Positions 1 through 8,453 are shown, counted from the stretch's first letter. The stretch is DNA of 36,475 nt from an uncultured Synechococcus sp. (GCA_913049535.1 CAJWYF010000015.1:1-36475); one strand, 5' to 3'. Notes: generated by a model not told the origin, from the letters alone. Numbers and translations: made by a program.

Positions 1-24
1 CTGATCATCAAGATCATCGCCTAG
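1..24 (+). CDS. 3' end of an unidentified gene (partial)
   Basis: Reading from base 1, seven codons (L-I-I-K-I-I-A) run into a TAG stop at 22-24. A strong intrinsic terminator follows 12 bases later, as expected for the end of a transcription unit. Too little protein is present to name the product. Confidence 0.5.
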   Translation: MIIKIIA

Positions 25-36
25 TTGATTGATACC

Positions 37-62
37 AACCCCGCCATTGGCGGGGTTTTTTT
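37..62 (+). terminator. Rho-independent terminator of the upstream gene
   Basis: A perfect 9-bp stem (AACCCCGCC, loop ATT, GGCGGGGTT) at 37-57 runs into seven T's at 56-62. It lies just after the TAG stop at 22-24, so it most likely ends that gene's transcript. The opposite strand has no T-run, so it is not bidirectional. Confidence 0.9.
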
Positions 63-197
63 ATGCCAATTTCGCTTCTTTGTGTTGGCCCCATCGGCTT
101 ACCACGTTTTTCGGCCAAGAATCTGGAAACAAGCTGAAAGGAAATTGGCCCCAGCTGGCTTCTCTAAAGCACTGGCGCGTAGTTCTTTGCTCAATCC

Positions 198-290
198 ATG
201 CGTCCCCCACTGCTGGTGCTGGCTGTTGCCGCCACCACCATCTCCCTAATCCCCACCGCCTCCTCCCCTGCTGTTCGCCGCCTCTGGTGA
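198..290 (+). CDS. possible 30-residue hydrophobic small protein
   Basis: An ATG at 198 opens a 30-codon frame ending in TGA at 288-290. The peptide starts MRPPLLVLAVAATTISLIP and then reads TASSPAVRRLW. It resembles a Sec signal peptide or a single membrane span with basic residues near each end. No clear ribosome-binding site precedes the ATG. It lies alone between two terminators (37-62 and 330-354), with three hairpins starting at its stop codon. The segment may instead encode a non-coding RNA, or be nonfunctional. I do not recognise a family. Confidence 0.25.
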   Translation: MRPPLLVLAVAATTISLIPTASSPAVRRLW

Positions 291-329
291 GCCATTGGCT
301 CCAATCAGAGCATCGGTAGAACCGATTTT
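289..329 (+). other. two perfect small hairpins before a terminator
   Basis: Hairpin one at 289-301 pairs GAGCC with GGCTC around an ATT loop and begins inside the stop codon of the small frame. Hairpin two at 312-326 pairs ATCGGT with ACCGAT around AGA and is followed by four T's at 326-329. With the terminator at 330-354 this makes three consecutive stems, suggesting a structured RNA 3' end or a double terminator. Confidence 0.5.
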
Positions 330-354
330 GCCCCTGCTTCTGTAGGGGCTTTTT
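330..354 (+). terminator. Rho-independent terminator, plus strand
   Basis: GCCCCT at 330-335 pairs with AGGGGC at 344-349 across an 8-base loop, and five T's follow at 350-354. On the minus strand the stem follows the rarA stop codon but has no U-run after it. It therefore serves a rightward transcript from the 63-330 interval rather than rarA. Confidence 0.75.
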
Positions 355-2525
355 CATGCTTGCCGCCAGGCGCTGAGACGGTGGTGCCTGATGGTCTGCG
401 GCAGGCGGGAGCCAAGGCGCTGGCGATAGCGATCCTTCAGTGCCTCCAGGGCTTCGTTGGCTCCGGCTTGCGTGATCCAGCCGTGGTATGTCGACTCTGC
501 TGTGAACCAGCGCCGCATCAGGGTCTCATCGATGGGCAATTGCAAGGTCTCCTCCCAGATCTCAACGCTGCTGATCCATCCAGCCCCATCCAGCTGCTGT
601 TGCAGCTGCTCCAGTGGCAGGTTGCGCTGCAGCCATTGGACCTCAAGCGCATGGAGTTCCGCTGGACTCTGCGGCAGCAGCGATCCAGGCCCGCCCCGCG
701 GACGGCTCATCAGCAACTCCAGGCGGCCCTGGGGCGCCAGCAGTTCCTCCAGGGCAGCCACCCAGCCATCAATCTGCGATTGATCCGCCCCCTGCAGCAC
801 GTTGCGACCGACCACCAGCTCGAACTGCTCACCGACGCTCAGCTGCGCTGGCAGTTGATCCAGCCGGTGCGCTTGGGTGTCCATCAGCCGCGGCTGGCGC
901 AGCTGATCGAGAACCTGCAGCTGCGCTTTGATGCGTTCGGCATCGCCTGGCTGTTCAAGCTGTAGGCAGACGCCCCCCTCGGGAGTGCCCGCCAGAGCCG
1001 GCAAGGCCCACAGCAGGGATCGGCAGCTGGGTACCAGCACCCGATCCAGACGCTTGAGCGGGATGGCTGCCCAAAGCCGCTGCTGCAATTCCTGCAGACG
1101 GCCCTCTCCCTGGGCCAGTTGTCGCCGCAGCCAGCGTTCCATGGCTGGGTCGTCGGGGCCACTGCTGAGCGGCTCGCCCTGCTCGCTGTCCCACTCCGCT
1201 GCTGCGGCCAGCTGGGCGGCTCGCCGCTGCTGCAGGAGCGCCTGCCGTTCCCCTTCCCAGCCCTGGGTCCCGGGTTGCCAGAACACCTGCCCTTGCAGGG
1301 CGGAGGGAAGATATTGCTGCGCCACCCAATGCTCGGCGTAGGCATGGGGGTAGCGGTAGCCCACCCCATCGCCAAAGGCACTGCCGTCACGGTGGGCATC
1401 GCGCAAATGCTTGGGCACCTTTTGGGCGTTTTCTTCCCGCAGGCTGCGCACTGCATCGAAAAAGCCGAGGGTGCTGTTGCTCTTGGCGGTGCCAGCCAGA
1501 TAGAGGGTGGCCTGGGTCAGTGGATAGAGCCCTTCCGGCAGGCCGATGCGGTCAAAGGCAGCTGCACAGGCCTCCACCACCACCACCCCCTGGGGATCGG
1601 CCAGGCCGATGTCTTCACCAGCAGAGATCAGCAGACGACGGAAGATGAAGCGGGGATCCTCCCCGGCTTCCACCATGCGGGCCAGCCAGAAGAGGGCCGC
1701 ATCGGGGTCACTGCCGCGGATCGACTTGATGAAGGCGCTGATGGTGTCGAAATGGGCATCCCCCTGCTTGTCATAGAGGACGGCTTGCTGCTGGATCGAC
1801 TCCTCCGCCACGGCCAGATCAATGTGGATGACTCCGCTGGCATCGGCATCGGTGGTCTCAACGGCGAGCTCGAGGGCGTTGAGCAGGCTGCGGGCATCAC
1901 CGCCGGCCACCTGCACCAGGTGCTGGCGTGCCTCGGCACTCACCTGCACAGCGCGCTCGCCGTAGCCATGGTCCACATCGCTCAGCGCACGCTCCAGCAC
2001 CCGTTCGAGTGCCGCGTGATCCAGGGATTGCAGACGGAACAGCCGCGAGCGGCTCACCAGGGCTTTGTTGACCTCAAAGAAGGGGTTTTCGGTGGTAGCA
2101 CCGATCAGGGTGACCGTGCCGTTCTCCACCCAGGGCAGCAGGGCGTCCTGCTGGGCGGTGTTGAAGCGGTGCACCTCATCGATGAACAGCAAGGTGCGCA
2201 GCCCGTGGCGCCCCAGCCGCTCCTGGGCCTGCTCCACCTCAGTTCGCAGGTCCTTGATGCCAGCCAGCACGGCATTCAGGCTGCTGAAGTGGCAGCGGGT
2301 CGTGTTGGCGATGATCCGCGCCAGCGTCGTTTTGCCGGTGCCGGGGGGGCCATGGAGGATCAGGCTGCCGAGGCGGTCTGCCGCGATCGCCCGGCGCAGC
2401 AGGCGTCCTGGACCCAGGATTGCCTCCTGGCCGATGAAATCATCCAGGCTGCGCGGGCGCAGACGCTCCGCCAGGGGCGCCTGCTGCTGCAGCTGCTGCT
2501 CGCGGTGGTGCCCGAAGAGGTCCAC
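354..2525 (-). CDS. rarA: RarA/MgsA-family AAA+ ATPase fused to a methyltransferase-like domain
   Basis: The N-terminal two thirds is a RarA/MgsA (WRIP1-type) replication-associated AAA+ ATPase, a family that acts at stalled forks and resembles clamp loaders. Visible motifs are Walker A GPPGTGKTTLARI, Walker B LLFIDEVHRF, sensor IGATTENPFF and the family signatures KVPKHLRDAH and GYRYPHAYAEHW. About 270 extra C-terminal residues follow. They contain a FELVVGRNVLQ segment and LLAPQGRLELLMSRP, resembling the late strands of a class I SAM-dependent methyltransferase. I chose the GTG at 2525 (VDLFGHHREQQ) because GGAG precedes it by four bases and it frees the divergent neighbour. An upstream in-frame start at 2630 would overlap that gene. 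The product is then 723 residues. Similar fusions are annotated in other cyanobacteria. The role of the tail is unknown. Confidence 0.88.
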   Translation of the reverse strand: MDLFGHHREQQLQQQAPLAERLRPRSLDDFIGQEAILGPGRLLRRAIAADRLGSLILHGPPGTGKTTLARIIANTTRCHFSSLNAVLAGIKDLRTEVEQAQERLGRHGLRTLLFIDEVHRFNTAQQDALLPWVENGTVTLIGATTENPFFEVNKALVSRSRLFRLQSLDHAALERVLERALSDVDHGYGERAVQVSAEARQHLVQVAGGDARSLLNALELAVETTDADASGVIHIDLAVAEESIQQQAVLYDKQGDAHFDTISAFIKSIRGSDPDAALFWLARMVEAGEDPRFIFRRLLISAGEDIGLADPQGVVVVEACAAAFDRIGLPEGLYPLTQATLYLAGTAKSNSTLGFFDAVRSLREENAQKVPKHLRDAHRDGSAFGDGVGYRYPHAYAEHWVAQQYLPSALQGQVFWQPGTQGWEGERQALLQQRRAAQLAAAAEWDSEQGEPLSSGPDDPAMERWLRRQLAQGEGRLQELQQRLWAAIPLKRLDRVLVPSCRSLLWALPALAGTPEGGVCLQLEQPGDAERIKAQLQVLDQLRQPRLMDTQAHRLDQLPAQLSVGEQFELVVGRNVLQGADQSQIDGWVAALEELLAPQGRLELLMSRPRGGPGSLLPQSPAELHALEVQWLQRNLPLEQLQQQLDGAGWISSVEIWEETLQLPIDETLMRRWFTAESTYHGWITQAGANEALEALKDRYRQRLGSRLPQTIRHHRLSAWRQA

Positions 2526-2599
2526 AGGTCTCCACTGGCTGGTGCCACTCTGCTGCGCCGCTGCAGAGATGGCAGGCTTGGGGCCCTTGGGAGGCCACG
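2526..2599. promoter_or_regulatory. shared divergent spacer of rarA and the efflux operon
   Basis: These 74 bases separate two divergent starts and should hold both promoters. GGGAGG at 2589-2594 sits five bases before the GTG at 2600, and GGAG on the minus strand sits four bases before the GTG at 2525. These two ribosome-binding sites decide both starts. I could not identify -35/-10 elements with confidence. Confidence 0.5.
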
Positions 2600-3706
2600 G
2601 TGCGGCTGATGTCCCCGCTGCTGCTGGCACTGCTGCTGCCTGTGGCTGGCTGCACCGGTGGAGCCGGCCGAGGGCCGCGCCAGGTCGAGGTCTCCGTCAG
2701 TCCCCTCCAGTTGCAGCGGTTTGAGCAGGTGGGGGATTACATCGCAACCCTCGAAGCGCGTGATTCGGTCAAACTCGCTGCGGTGGTGAACGGCCGCATC
2801 ACCGATCTGCAGGTTCAGGAAGGCCAGCAGGTGAAGCAAGGGCAGGTGGTGCTGCAGCTGGCCACCAGCGAACGTCAGGCCGATGTGGCGAAAGCTAGGG
2901 CTGAGTTGGAGCGCTCCCGGCGGAGCTATGAGCGCTACAGCTATCTGAGCACCCAAGGGGCGGCGACTGCGGAGGAGCTCGACAGCTTCCAGGCGGAATT
3001 CCTCGATTCCAAGGCGAATCTGGACGCGCAGCTTTCGCGCCTGAATGACAAGACCGTGCGCGCCCCCATCAGCGGTCAGGTGGGTGATGTCAAGGTCAAG
3101 GCCGGCGATGTGGTCCAGCAGGGGGATGCTTTCACGACGATCGTGCGCAATGAGCTCCTCTACACCCAGATCTCCATTCCGGTGACCAGGGCGGCCCAGG
3201 TGCGCCTGGGGCTGCCGGTGTGGCTTCTCGATCCGGTCAGTGATGCCGAGCTGGCCCGCAGTGAGCTCAGCTTTGTCGATCCTGATGTAAATCCCTCCAC
3301 CCAGGCGCTGCTGGCCAAAGCGGAATTTCCCAACCCAGAGGGGCGGTTGCGCAGTGGCATGCGCGTGCGCACCCAGGTGGGCTTTGGCAGCCAGAAGCAC
3401 GTCGCGGTGCCGTTCGCGGCGGTGAGTCGTTCAGCTGGCCAGAGCTTTGTCTATGTCCTGGGCACCGGCGCTGAGTTGAGCGCTGAGCGTCGCGCCAAGC
3501 TCGACGGGATTGCTGAGGACACAGTGGTGGCGATCAAGCGTCCTGTGCTGCTTGGCCCATTGCAGAACAGCTGCTACCCGGTGCTGAAAGGGTTGGAGGC
3601 TGGCGAGCAGCTGATCACCACCAACCTGCTGAGCTTGCGCCAGGGCACGGCGGTCAAGCGCAAGGCCAGTGCCCAAAGCGCTCCAGCTTGCGGGCAGGGC
3701 CGTTGA
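2600..3706 (+). CDS. RND efflux periplasmic adaptor lipoprotein (first of two)
   Basis: A membrane-fusion (HlyD/AcrA-like) adaptor of 368 residues that would bridge an inner-membrane RND pump and an outer-membrane channel. The N-terminus is a lipoprotein signal peptide (MSPLLLALLLPVAGC) with the lipobox Cys near residue 18. After it come a lipoyl-like half (VVNGRITDLQVQEGQQVKQG), a coiled-coil hairpin rich in Glu/Arg/Ala, the second lipoyl half (VRAPISGQVGDVKVKAGDVV) and beta-barrel segments. The GTG at 2600 is preferred over the ATG at 2609 because GGGAGG lies five bases upstream. It is the first gene of a four-gene run, 39 bases before a second adaptor. The substrate cannot be told from sequence. 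Confidence 0.9.
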   Translation: MRLMSPLLLALLLPVAGCTGGAGRGPRQVEVSVSPLQLQRFEQVGDYIATLEARDSVKLAAVVNGRITDLQVQEGQQVKQGQVVLQLATSERQADVAKARAELERSRRSYERYSYLSTQGAATAEELDSFQAEFLDSKANLDAQLSRLNDKTVRAPISGQVGDVKVKAGDVVQQGDAFTTIVRNELLYTQISIPVTRAAQVRLGLPVWLLDPVSDAELARSELSFVDPDVNPSTQALLAKAEFPNPEGRLRSGMRVRTQVGFGSQKHVAVPFAAVSRSAGQSFVYVLGTGAELSAERRAKLDGIAEDTVVAIKRPVLLGPLQNSCYPVLKGLEAGEQLITTNLLSLRQGTAVKRKASAQSAPACGQGR

Positions 3707-3745
3707 CCGGGCCGGACCACCTCCTTAGTTTTCATTTGACAGTTA

Positions 3746-4858
3746 ATGAGACACGGAGTGGTGGCGCGCCGGCGGTCCCTGCTGTTGAGGTCCATGCCGC
3801 TGGTGGCTGTGCTGGCGTTGATGGCATGCAAGGGGCCCGAGCCCCCGCGCTCCCGTGCCCAGTTCAGCCTTCAGGCACCGACCCAGGTCCGCTTCCAGGA
3901 TCAAGCCACCTACCAGAGCACGCTGGAATCGATCAGCAATGTCGCCCTGGCCGCCGAGATCGACGGTCGCATCATCGCCATGCCCATGCAGGAAGGGCAG
4001 CGGGTTAAGCCCGGTGATGCGCTGTTCACCCTCGATCAGGAGCAGCAGCAGGCTCAGGTGAATGCCTCAGCGGCAGAGGCCCGGAAGGATCGGGTCAACG
4101 CCGAGCGTTACATCTTCTTGAATGACGCCGGAGCGGTCTCCACCAAGGACCGCGATTACTACGTCACCCAGGCGATCGAGAGCGCCGACAAACTGCGCGC
4201 TGATGCCGCCACCCTTGGCTACAAGCAGGTGGTGGCGCCCATCGCCGGGGAGGTGGGTGACATCCAGCACAAGCTCGGTGCGGTGGTCAAAGAAGGCGAG
4301 ACCATCGTCAACATCGTCGATAACAGCACGTTGTGGGTCCGTCTCGATGTGCCCGCAGAGCTGGCCTATCGCGTTAAGCCTGGACTGCCGGTGACGTTGA
4401 GAGCTCCAGGCTCACCAGAGCTGATTGCTGAGGGCGCGATCGACTTCATCGCTCCATCGCTGGATCGCAACAGCCAGACCCTGCTGGTGAAGGCCAGCTT
4501 TGAGAATCCCGAAAGAACGCTGCGGGATCAGCAGCGCGTCAGCGCCACATTGAGCTTTGGTGCCAACACGCTGTGGTCCGTGCCGGTCGGTGCTGTGCTG
4601 CTGCAGGCCGGCCAGACCTTTGTGTTCACCGCCGTCACACCGGCGCAGGCTCAAAAGGCCCTGGAGCGTCCCTTGGAGCCCAAGCCCAAACGCGGTGAGC
4701 TGGTGGCGCTGCAGGTGCCCGTCACGCTCGGATTACCGCAAAACGGCCGTTATCCCGTTTTCAAGGGCCTTGAGCCCAGCAGCAAGGTGGTGATGGGCAG
4801 CCTGGCCCAGTTGCGCAGCGGCATGGTGATCAACACCGGCAGCCAGGCCAAGCCATGA
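3746..4858 (+). CDS. RND efflux periplasmic adaptor lipoprotein (second of two)
   Basis: A second membrane-fusion adaptor of 370 residues, clearly related to but diverged from the preceding gene. It has a signal segment (MPLVAVLALMAC) with a lipobox Cys, a lipoyl half-motif (AAEIDGRIIAMPMQEGQRVK), a helical hairpin, a second half (VAPIAGEVGDIQHKLGAVV) and barrel strands. The ATG at 3746 has no good ribosome-binding site. An in-frame ATG at 3794 has GAGG three bases upstream and would give a conventional lipoprotein signal peptide, so the true start may be there. The stop overlaps the permease start (ATGA at 4855), indicating translational coupling. Two adaptors with one permease recall Pseudomonas TriABC. 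Confidence 0.88.
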   Translation: MRHGVVARRRSLLLRSMPLVAVLALMACKGPEPPRSRAQFSLQAPTQVRFQDQATYQSTLESISNVALAAEIDGRIIAMPMQEGQRVKPGDALFTLDQEQQQAQVNASAAEARKDRVNAERYIFLNDAGAVSTKDRDYYVTQAIESADKLRADAATLGYKQVVAPIAGEVGDIQHKLGAVVKEGETIVNIVDNSTLWVRLDVPAELAYRVKPGLPVTLRAPGSPELIAEGAIDFIAPSLDRNSQTLLVKASFENPERTLRDQQRVSATLSFGANTLWSVPVGAVLLQAGQTFVFTAVTPAQAQKALERPLEPKPKRGELVALQVPVTLGLPQNGRYPVFKGLEPSSKVVMGSLAQLRSGMVINTGSQAKP

Positions 4859-7800
4859 GCCTGTCGGATACGTTCATCAAGCGGCCGGTGCTTAGCACCG
4901 TTTGCAGCATTTTGATCCTGATGGCGGGTGTCATCGCCTTGCCGCTGCTGCCGATCGAGAACCTGCCCAACATCGCCCCTCCCACGATCCAGGTGACGGC
5001 GAATCTGCCCGGTGCTGATGCGGTCACGGTGGAAAGCGCCGTCACCGGCCCGCTGGAGGAGCAGATCAACGGCGCTCCGGGGATGGACTACATCACCTCC
5101 AACAGCTCCAGCGAAGGCACCAGTCAGATCAACGTCTTTTTTAAGGCCAATACCAATCCCGACATCGATCAGGTCAATGTGCTCAACCGGGTGCAGACCG
5201 CCTCTGCTCAGCTGCCTGATCAGGTCAATGCTCAAGGTGTGACGGTGCAGCAGACCGCCAGCAGTTACCTGCTCGTCTACAACCTCACCTCAAGCGAGGG
5301 TCAGTTCGATGCCAATTACCTCAATGGTCTCTACCAGCTGAATCTCGCCTATCCCCTGGGCCGCGCTGAGGGGGTGGGCCAGGTGAACGTCTTTGGTGCC
5401 AGCAACCCCGCCTATCGCCTCTGGGTCGATCCCGAGAAGCTAACGCGCTTCAACCTCACCGTGCTCGATGTGATTGACGCGTTGCAATCGCAGAACCAGA
5501 TCGTCGTCGGGGGCAGCATCGGCGGACCACCGGCGCCCAAGGGAACCGATACCTCGATGCCGATCCTGGTGAACGGCAACCTCGAGACGGTGGAGGCCTT
5601 CGAAAACCTGATCCTCAGCCGCGGCAGCACGGGCGCACGCACAGCCATGGGTCCCGACGGAGGCCTCATCCGCCTTGGTGATGTCGGCCGCGCGGAGTAC
5701 GCATTCCAGAACTTCTACCAAGCGGGCATCAACGGCATCACCGGGCACCCCTGCATTGGCTTTGGCGTCATTCAGTTGCCAGGCAGCAACGCCATCACCA
5801 CCGCCAAGGCCGTTGATGCCGTGCTCGAAGACTTCCGCAAAACGCTGCCCCCTGGCGTCAAGCTCGAGAAGGTGTTTGATCAGACCGATTTCATCAACGC
5901 CTCGATCTATGGCGCCATTGATGCCCTGCGTGATGCGGTGGTGCTGGTGCTGTTGATCATCTTTTTGTTCCTGCAGGACTGGAAGGCGACGATGGTGCCG
6001 GCCCTGGCCCTGCCAATCGCCCTGCTGGGGGCCTTGGTGTTCGTCAAAGCCTTTGGGTTCTCCATCAACGAGCTCACCTTGCTGGGCATCATCCTGGCCA
6101 CCGGCCTGGTGGTCGATGACGCCATCGTCGTTGTCGAGGCGGTCTCCGCGCGTATCGAAGCCGGTGATCCACCCTTCGCGGCGGCGTCCAATGCCATGAA
6201 GGAGCTCACCGGCGCGATCCTGGCCACGGCCTTGGTGCTGATGGCCGTCTTCGTGCCCGTCACCTTCTTCCCAGGGGCGACAGGAGTCATCTACCGGCAG
6301 TTCGCGCTGACGATCGTCTTCTCAATCATCGTCAGCACCTTCAATGCCATCAGCGGCAAGCCGCTGCAATCGGCCCTGCTGCTTGGAGGCGGCAAGACGG
6401 CCGTCGGCGGGCGACGTTGGCTGTGGATCGGTGCGGTCTTTGGCGGGGTCTATGGCGTTCTGTTCGGTGGTCTGCTCTGGTCGCTGCTGTTTGGTGCCCT
6501 CGGCGCTGTTGCTGGCGCCAACCTCAAGCGGATCTTCGCCTGGTTCAACCGCGCCTTTGAGCGTCTGGCCAGCGCCTATGCCCAGCTCCTGGAGCAGGCG
6601 ATTCGCTTTCGCAGGGCCCTGGTGGCAGGGCTGCTCGGCGGCGTGGTCCTCACCGGCATGGCGTTTCTGGCGATTCCCACGGGGTTTGTGCCCACGGAAG
6701 ATCAGGGCTATGGCCTGGGCATCATCCAGTTGCCACCGCAGGCCTCACTGGCGGCCACGATGCAGGTGGCCGATCAGGCCCGCGCCATCCTCGCCAAGCA
6801 GCCTGAAGTGGTCAGTGGTGAATTCATCGGTGGCGCTGGTTTCAACGGTGGTGCGCTCAACCAGGGGCTGTTCTTCTTCGGGCTCAAGCCCATTGATGAG
6901 CGCACCAAAAAAAGCCAGTCGGCCGGTGCGATCATCAACACCCTCAACAAGGAATTTCAGAGCATCAAAGGTGGCCTGGTACTGGCCCAGCAGCCAGCAG
7001 CGGTGCCGGGCTTCAGCGCCCAAGGCGGCCTGTCCTTTCAGTTCAATGACCTCAGCAACGGTGGCTACAGCTTCACCGAACTCAGGCAGCTGGCCGATGA
7101 GCTGATCGCCAAGGCCAAAGCCTCCGGCGATTACTTCAACCTCTACTCGCAGTTCATCAGTGATGCCCCCGTCTGGCGATTGGAGCCCGACCGTGATCGC
7201 ATGGCAGCGCTCAATGTCGATTTCGCCACGGCGATGGCCGGTCTGGAGGCGATCTACGGCGGCAGTTTTGTCAACCAGACCTATGAAAATGGTCAGTACC
7301 GCCAGGTGTATGTGCAGGCAGAAGGCAGCCAGCGCGATGTGATCCAGAGCCTCGGCAACCTCTATGTGACCTCCACCACCGGTGCCCAGATCCCGGTCTC
7401 CAATCTGGTGGCCATCAAGCTCGACAGTGCTCCGCCAATCGTCAGCCACTACGACCTCTACCGCACGGTGCTGATTCAAGGGGTCAACGCGGTGGGCAAG
7501 AGCAGTGGTCAGGCCATCGACACCCTGCAGAAGACCTTCAAGCAGATGGACTTCAGCAACATCGGTATGGCCTGGTCCGCCCTCAGCCGCTCGGAGGTGG
7601 CCGCCGGCTCTTTGGCCGCCCTGGTCTTTGCCCTCGGCATCGTCGTGGTTTACCTGGTGCTTTCCGCCCAGTACGGCAGCTACATCGATCCTCTGGTGAT
7701 CCTGATGACCGTGCCGCTGGCGGTGCTGGGCGCCTTGCTCTTTCTGGTGATCTGCGGACAGGTCAACAACGTCTATGCCCAGGTGGGCCTGGTCACCTTG

Positions 7801-8148
7801 ATCGGTCTGGCGGCTAAGAACGGCATCCTCATCGTTGATCTGGCCAACCAGCGCATGGAAGCCGGCATGAGCGCCATCGAGGCGGCCAAGGGGGCAGCGG
7901 AGTCCCGCCTGCGGCCGATCCTGATGACCGCCTCCGCTGCCCTCTCCGGTTTCTTCCCCCTGGTGGTGGCCAGCGGTGCCGGGGCCATGAGTCAGCGCTC
8001 GATTGGCTCGGTGATCTTTGGAGGGCTGTTGGTGGCCACGGTGATGAGCCTGTTTGTGGTGCCGTCCTTTTATGTGCTGATGAAGAAGCTGGAGGCCAAC
8101 TGGTTCCCTGCCAGCCACGCGTCAGCCCAGCCCTTGCCTGAAGGCTGA
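4855..8148 (+). CDS. RND (HAE1-type) efflux transporter permease
   Basis: A proton-driven RND pump of 1097 residues, slightly longer than the usual 1030-1060. It opens with the family-typical FIKRPVLSTVCSILILMAGV first transmembrane helix. The proton-relay acidic pair is D421-D422 in GLVVDDAIVVVEAV, and the TM10 lysine is K988 in LIGLAAKNGILIVDLANQ. Two large periplasmic loops lie between TM1-2 and TM7-8. Between TM6 and TM7 (about residues 503-560) there is an extra, mostly hydrophobic stretch able to form one or two further membrane spans, and the usual TP-x-L-x-A-x-L motif is altered to GKPLQSALLL. It is cotranslated with the upstream adaptor and overlaps the next gene by one base. No outer-membrane channel gene is in the window. 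Confidence 0.93.
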   Translation: MSLSDTFIKRPVLSTVCSILILMAGVIALPLLPIENLPNIAPPTIQVTANLPGADAVTVESAVTGPLEEQINGAPGMDYITSNSSSEGTSQINVFFKANTNPDIDQVNVLNRVQTASAQLPDQVNAQGVTVQQTASSYLLVYNLTSSEGQFDANYLNGLYQLNLAYPLGRAEGVGQVNVFGASNPAYRLWVDPEKLTRFNLTVLDVIDALQSQNQIVVGGSIGGPPAPKGTDTSMPILVNGNLETVEAFENLILSRGSTGARTAMGPDGGLIRLGDVGRAEYAFQNFYQAGINGITGHPCIGFGVIQLPGSNAITTAKAVDAVLEDFRKTLPPGVKLEKVFDQTDFINASIYGAIDALRDAVVLVLLIIFLFLQDWKATMVPALALPIALLGALVFVKAFGFSINELTLLGIILATGLVVDDAIVVVEAVSARIEAGDPPFAAASNAMKELTGAILATALVLMAVFVPVTFFPGATGVIYRQFALTIVFSIIVSTFNAISGKPLQSALLLGGGKTAVGGRRWLWIGAVFGGVYGVLFGGLLWSLLFGALGAVAGANLKRIFAWFNRAFERLASAYAQLLEQAIRFRRALVAGLLGGVVLTGMAFLAIPTGFVPTEDQGYGLGIIQLPPQASLAATMQVADQARAILAKQPEVVSGEFIGGAGFNGGALNQGLFFFGLKPIDERTKKSQSAGAIINTLNKEFQSIKGGLVLAQQPAAVPGFSAQGGLSFQFNDLSNGGYSFTELRQLADELIAKAKASGDYFNLYSQFISDAPVWRLEPDRDRMAALNVDFATAMAGLEAIYGGSFVNQTYENGQYRQVYVQAEGSQRDVIQSLGNLYVTSTTGAQIPVSNLVAIKLDSAPPIVSHYDLYRTVLIQGVNAVGKSSGQAIDTLQKTFKQMDFSNIGMAWSALSRSEVAAGSLAALVFALGIVVVYLVLSAQYGSYIDPLVILMTVPLAVLGALLFLVICGQVNNVYAQVGLVTLIGLAAKNGILIVDLANQRMEAGMSAIEAAKGAAESRLRPILMTASAALSGFFPLVVASGAGAMSQRSIGSVIFGGLLVATVMSLFVVPSFYVLMKKLEANWFPASHASAQPLPEG

Positions 8149-8435
8149 TGCCCCTGCCCCATCCCCCGGGTTATCGGCCCCGTCCCCAGGGCCGCGTGGA
8201 TCGGCGCCGCATCCTCCTTGCCGGGGTGCTTTTCAGCTTTTTCGCGGTGCTGCTGGTGCTCCTGGGTCACCGGGCGGCGCGCGCGCCGGGCTCAGCTCTC
8301 AAGCCCATCCATCCCGAGCGGCTCTTGGTCGTCACCGTGGGGGCCGGGTTCTGCGGCAGTTTTGGCGAAACCATGCGCCAGTTGGCCAAGGTGGCCCGCA
8401 CCCGTCGCCCCCTCGATGCACCCCCGATCGAATGA
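8148..8435 (+). CDS. small single-span membrane protein, unknown function
   Basis: A 95-residue protein whose ATG at 8148 shares a base with the permease stop, so it is probably translated with the pump. Its N-terminus is Pro/Arg-rich. A single hydrophobic helix (ILLAGVLFSFFAVLLVLLG) spans about residues 21-40 and is followed by a basic tail with one Cys. The charge pattern would allow either orientation. It could be an accessory subunit of the pump. I recognise no family. It converges with the K+ channel gene, 18 bases away. Confidence 0.5.
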   Translation: MPLPHPPGYRPRPQGRVDRRRILLAGVLFSFFAVLLVLLGHRAARAPGSALKPIHPERLLVVTVGAGFCGSFGETMRQLAKVARTRRPLDAPPIE

Positions 8436-8453
8436 GGCGTTGTGGATCCCGCG

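Noticed and set aside
1119-2609. A 496-codon open frame on the plus strand opposite rarA
   Set aside because: It is fully antisense to a gene with clear AAA+ motifs, and its protein shows no recognisable domain. Long antisense frames are common at this GC.
3736-3741. TTGACA as a -35 box for the second adaptor gene
   Set aside because: There is no matching -10 at 16-18 bases. The site would start transcription inside the coding region. Read-through from the first adaptor is simpler.
6745-8118. A 457-codon open frame on the minus strand opposite the RND permease
   Set aside because: Its His/Gln/Gly-rich protein is typical of an antisense shadow of a GC-rich membrane-protein gene. The permease frame has the functional motifs.
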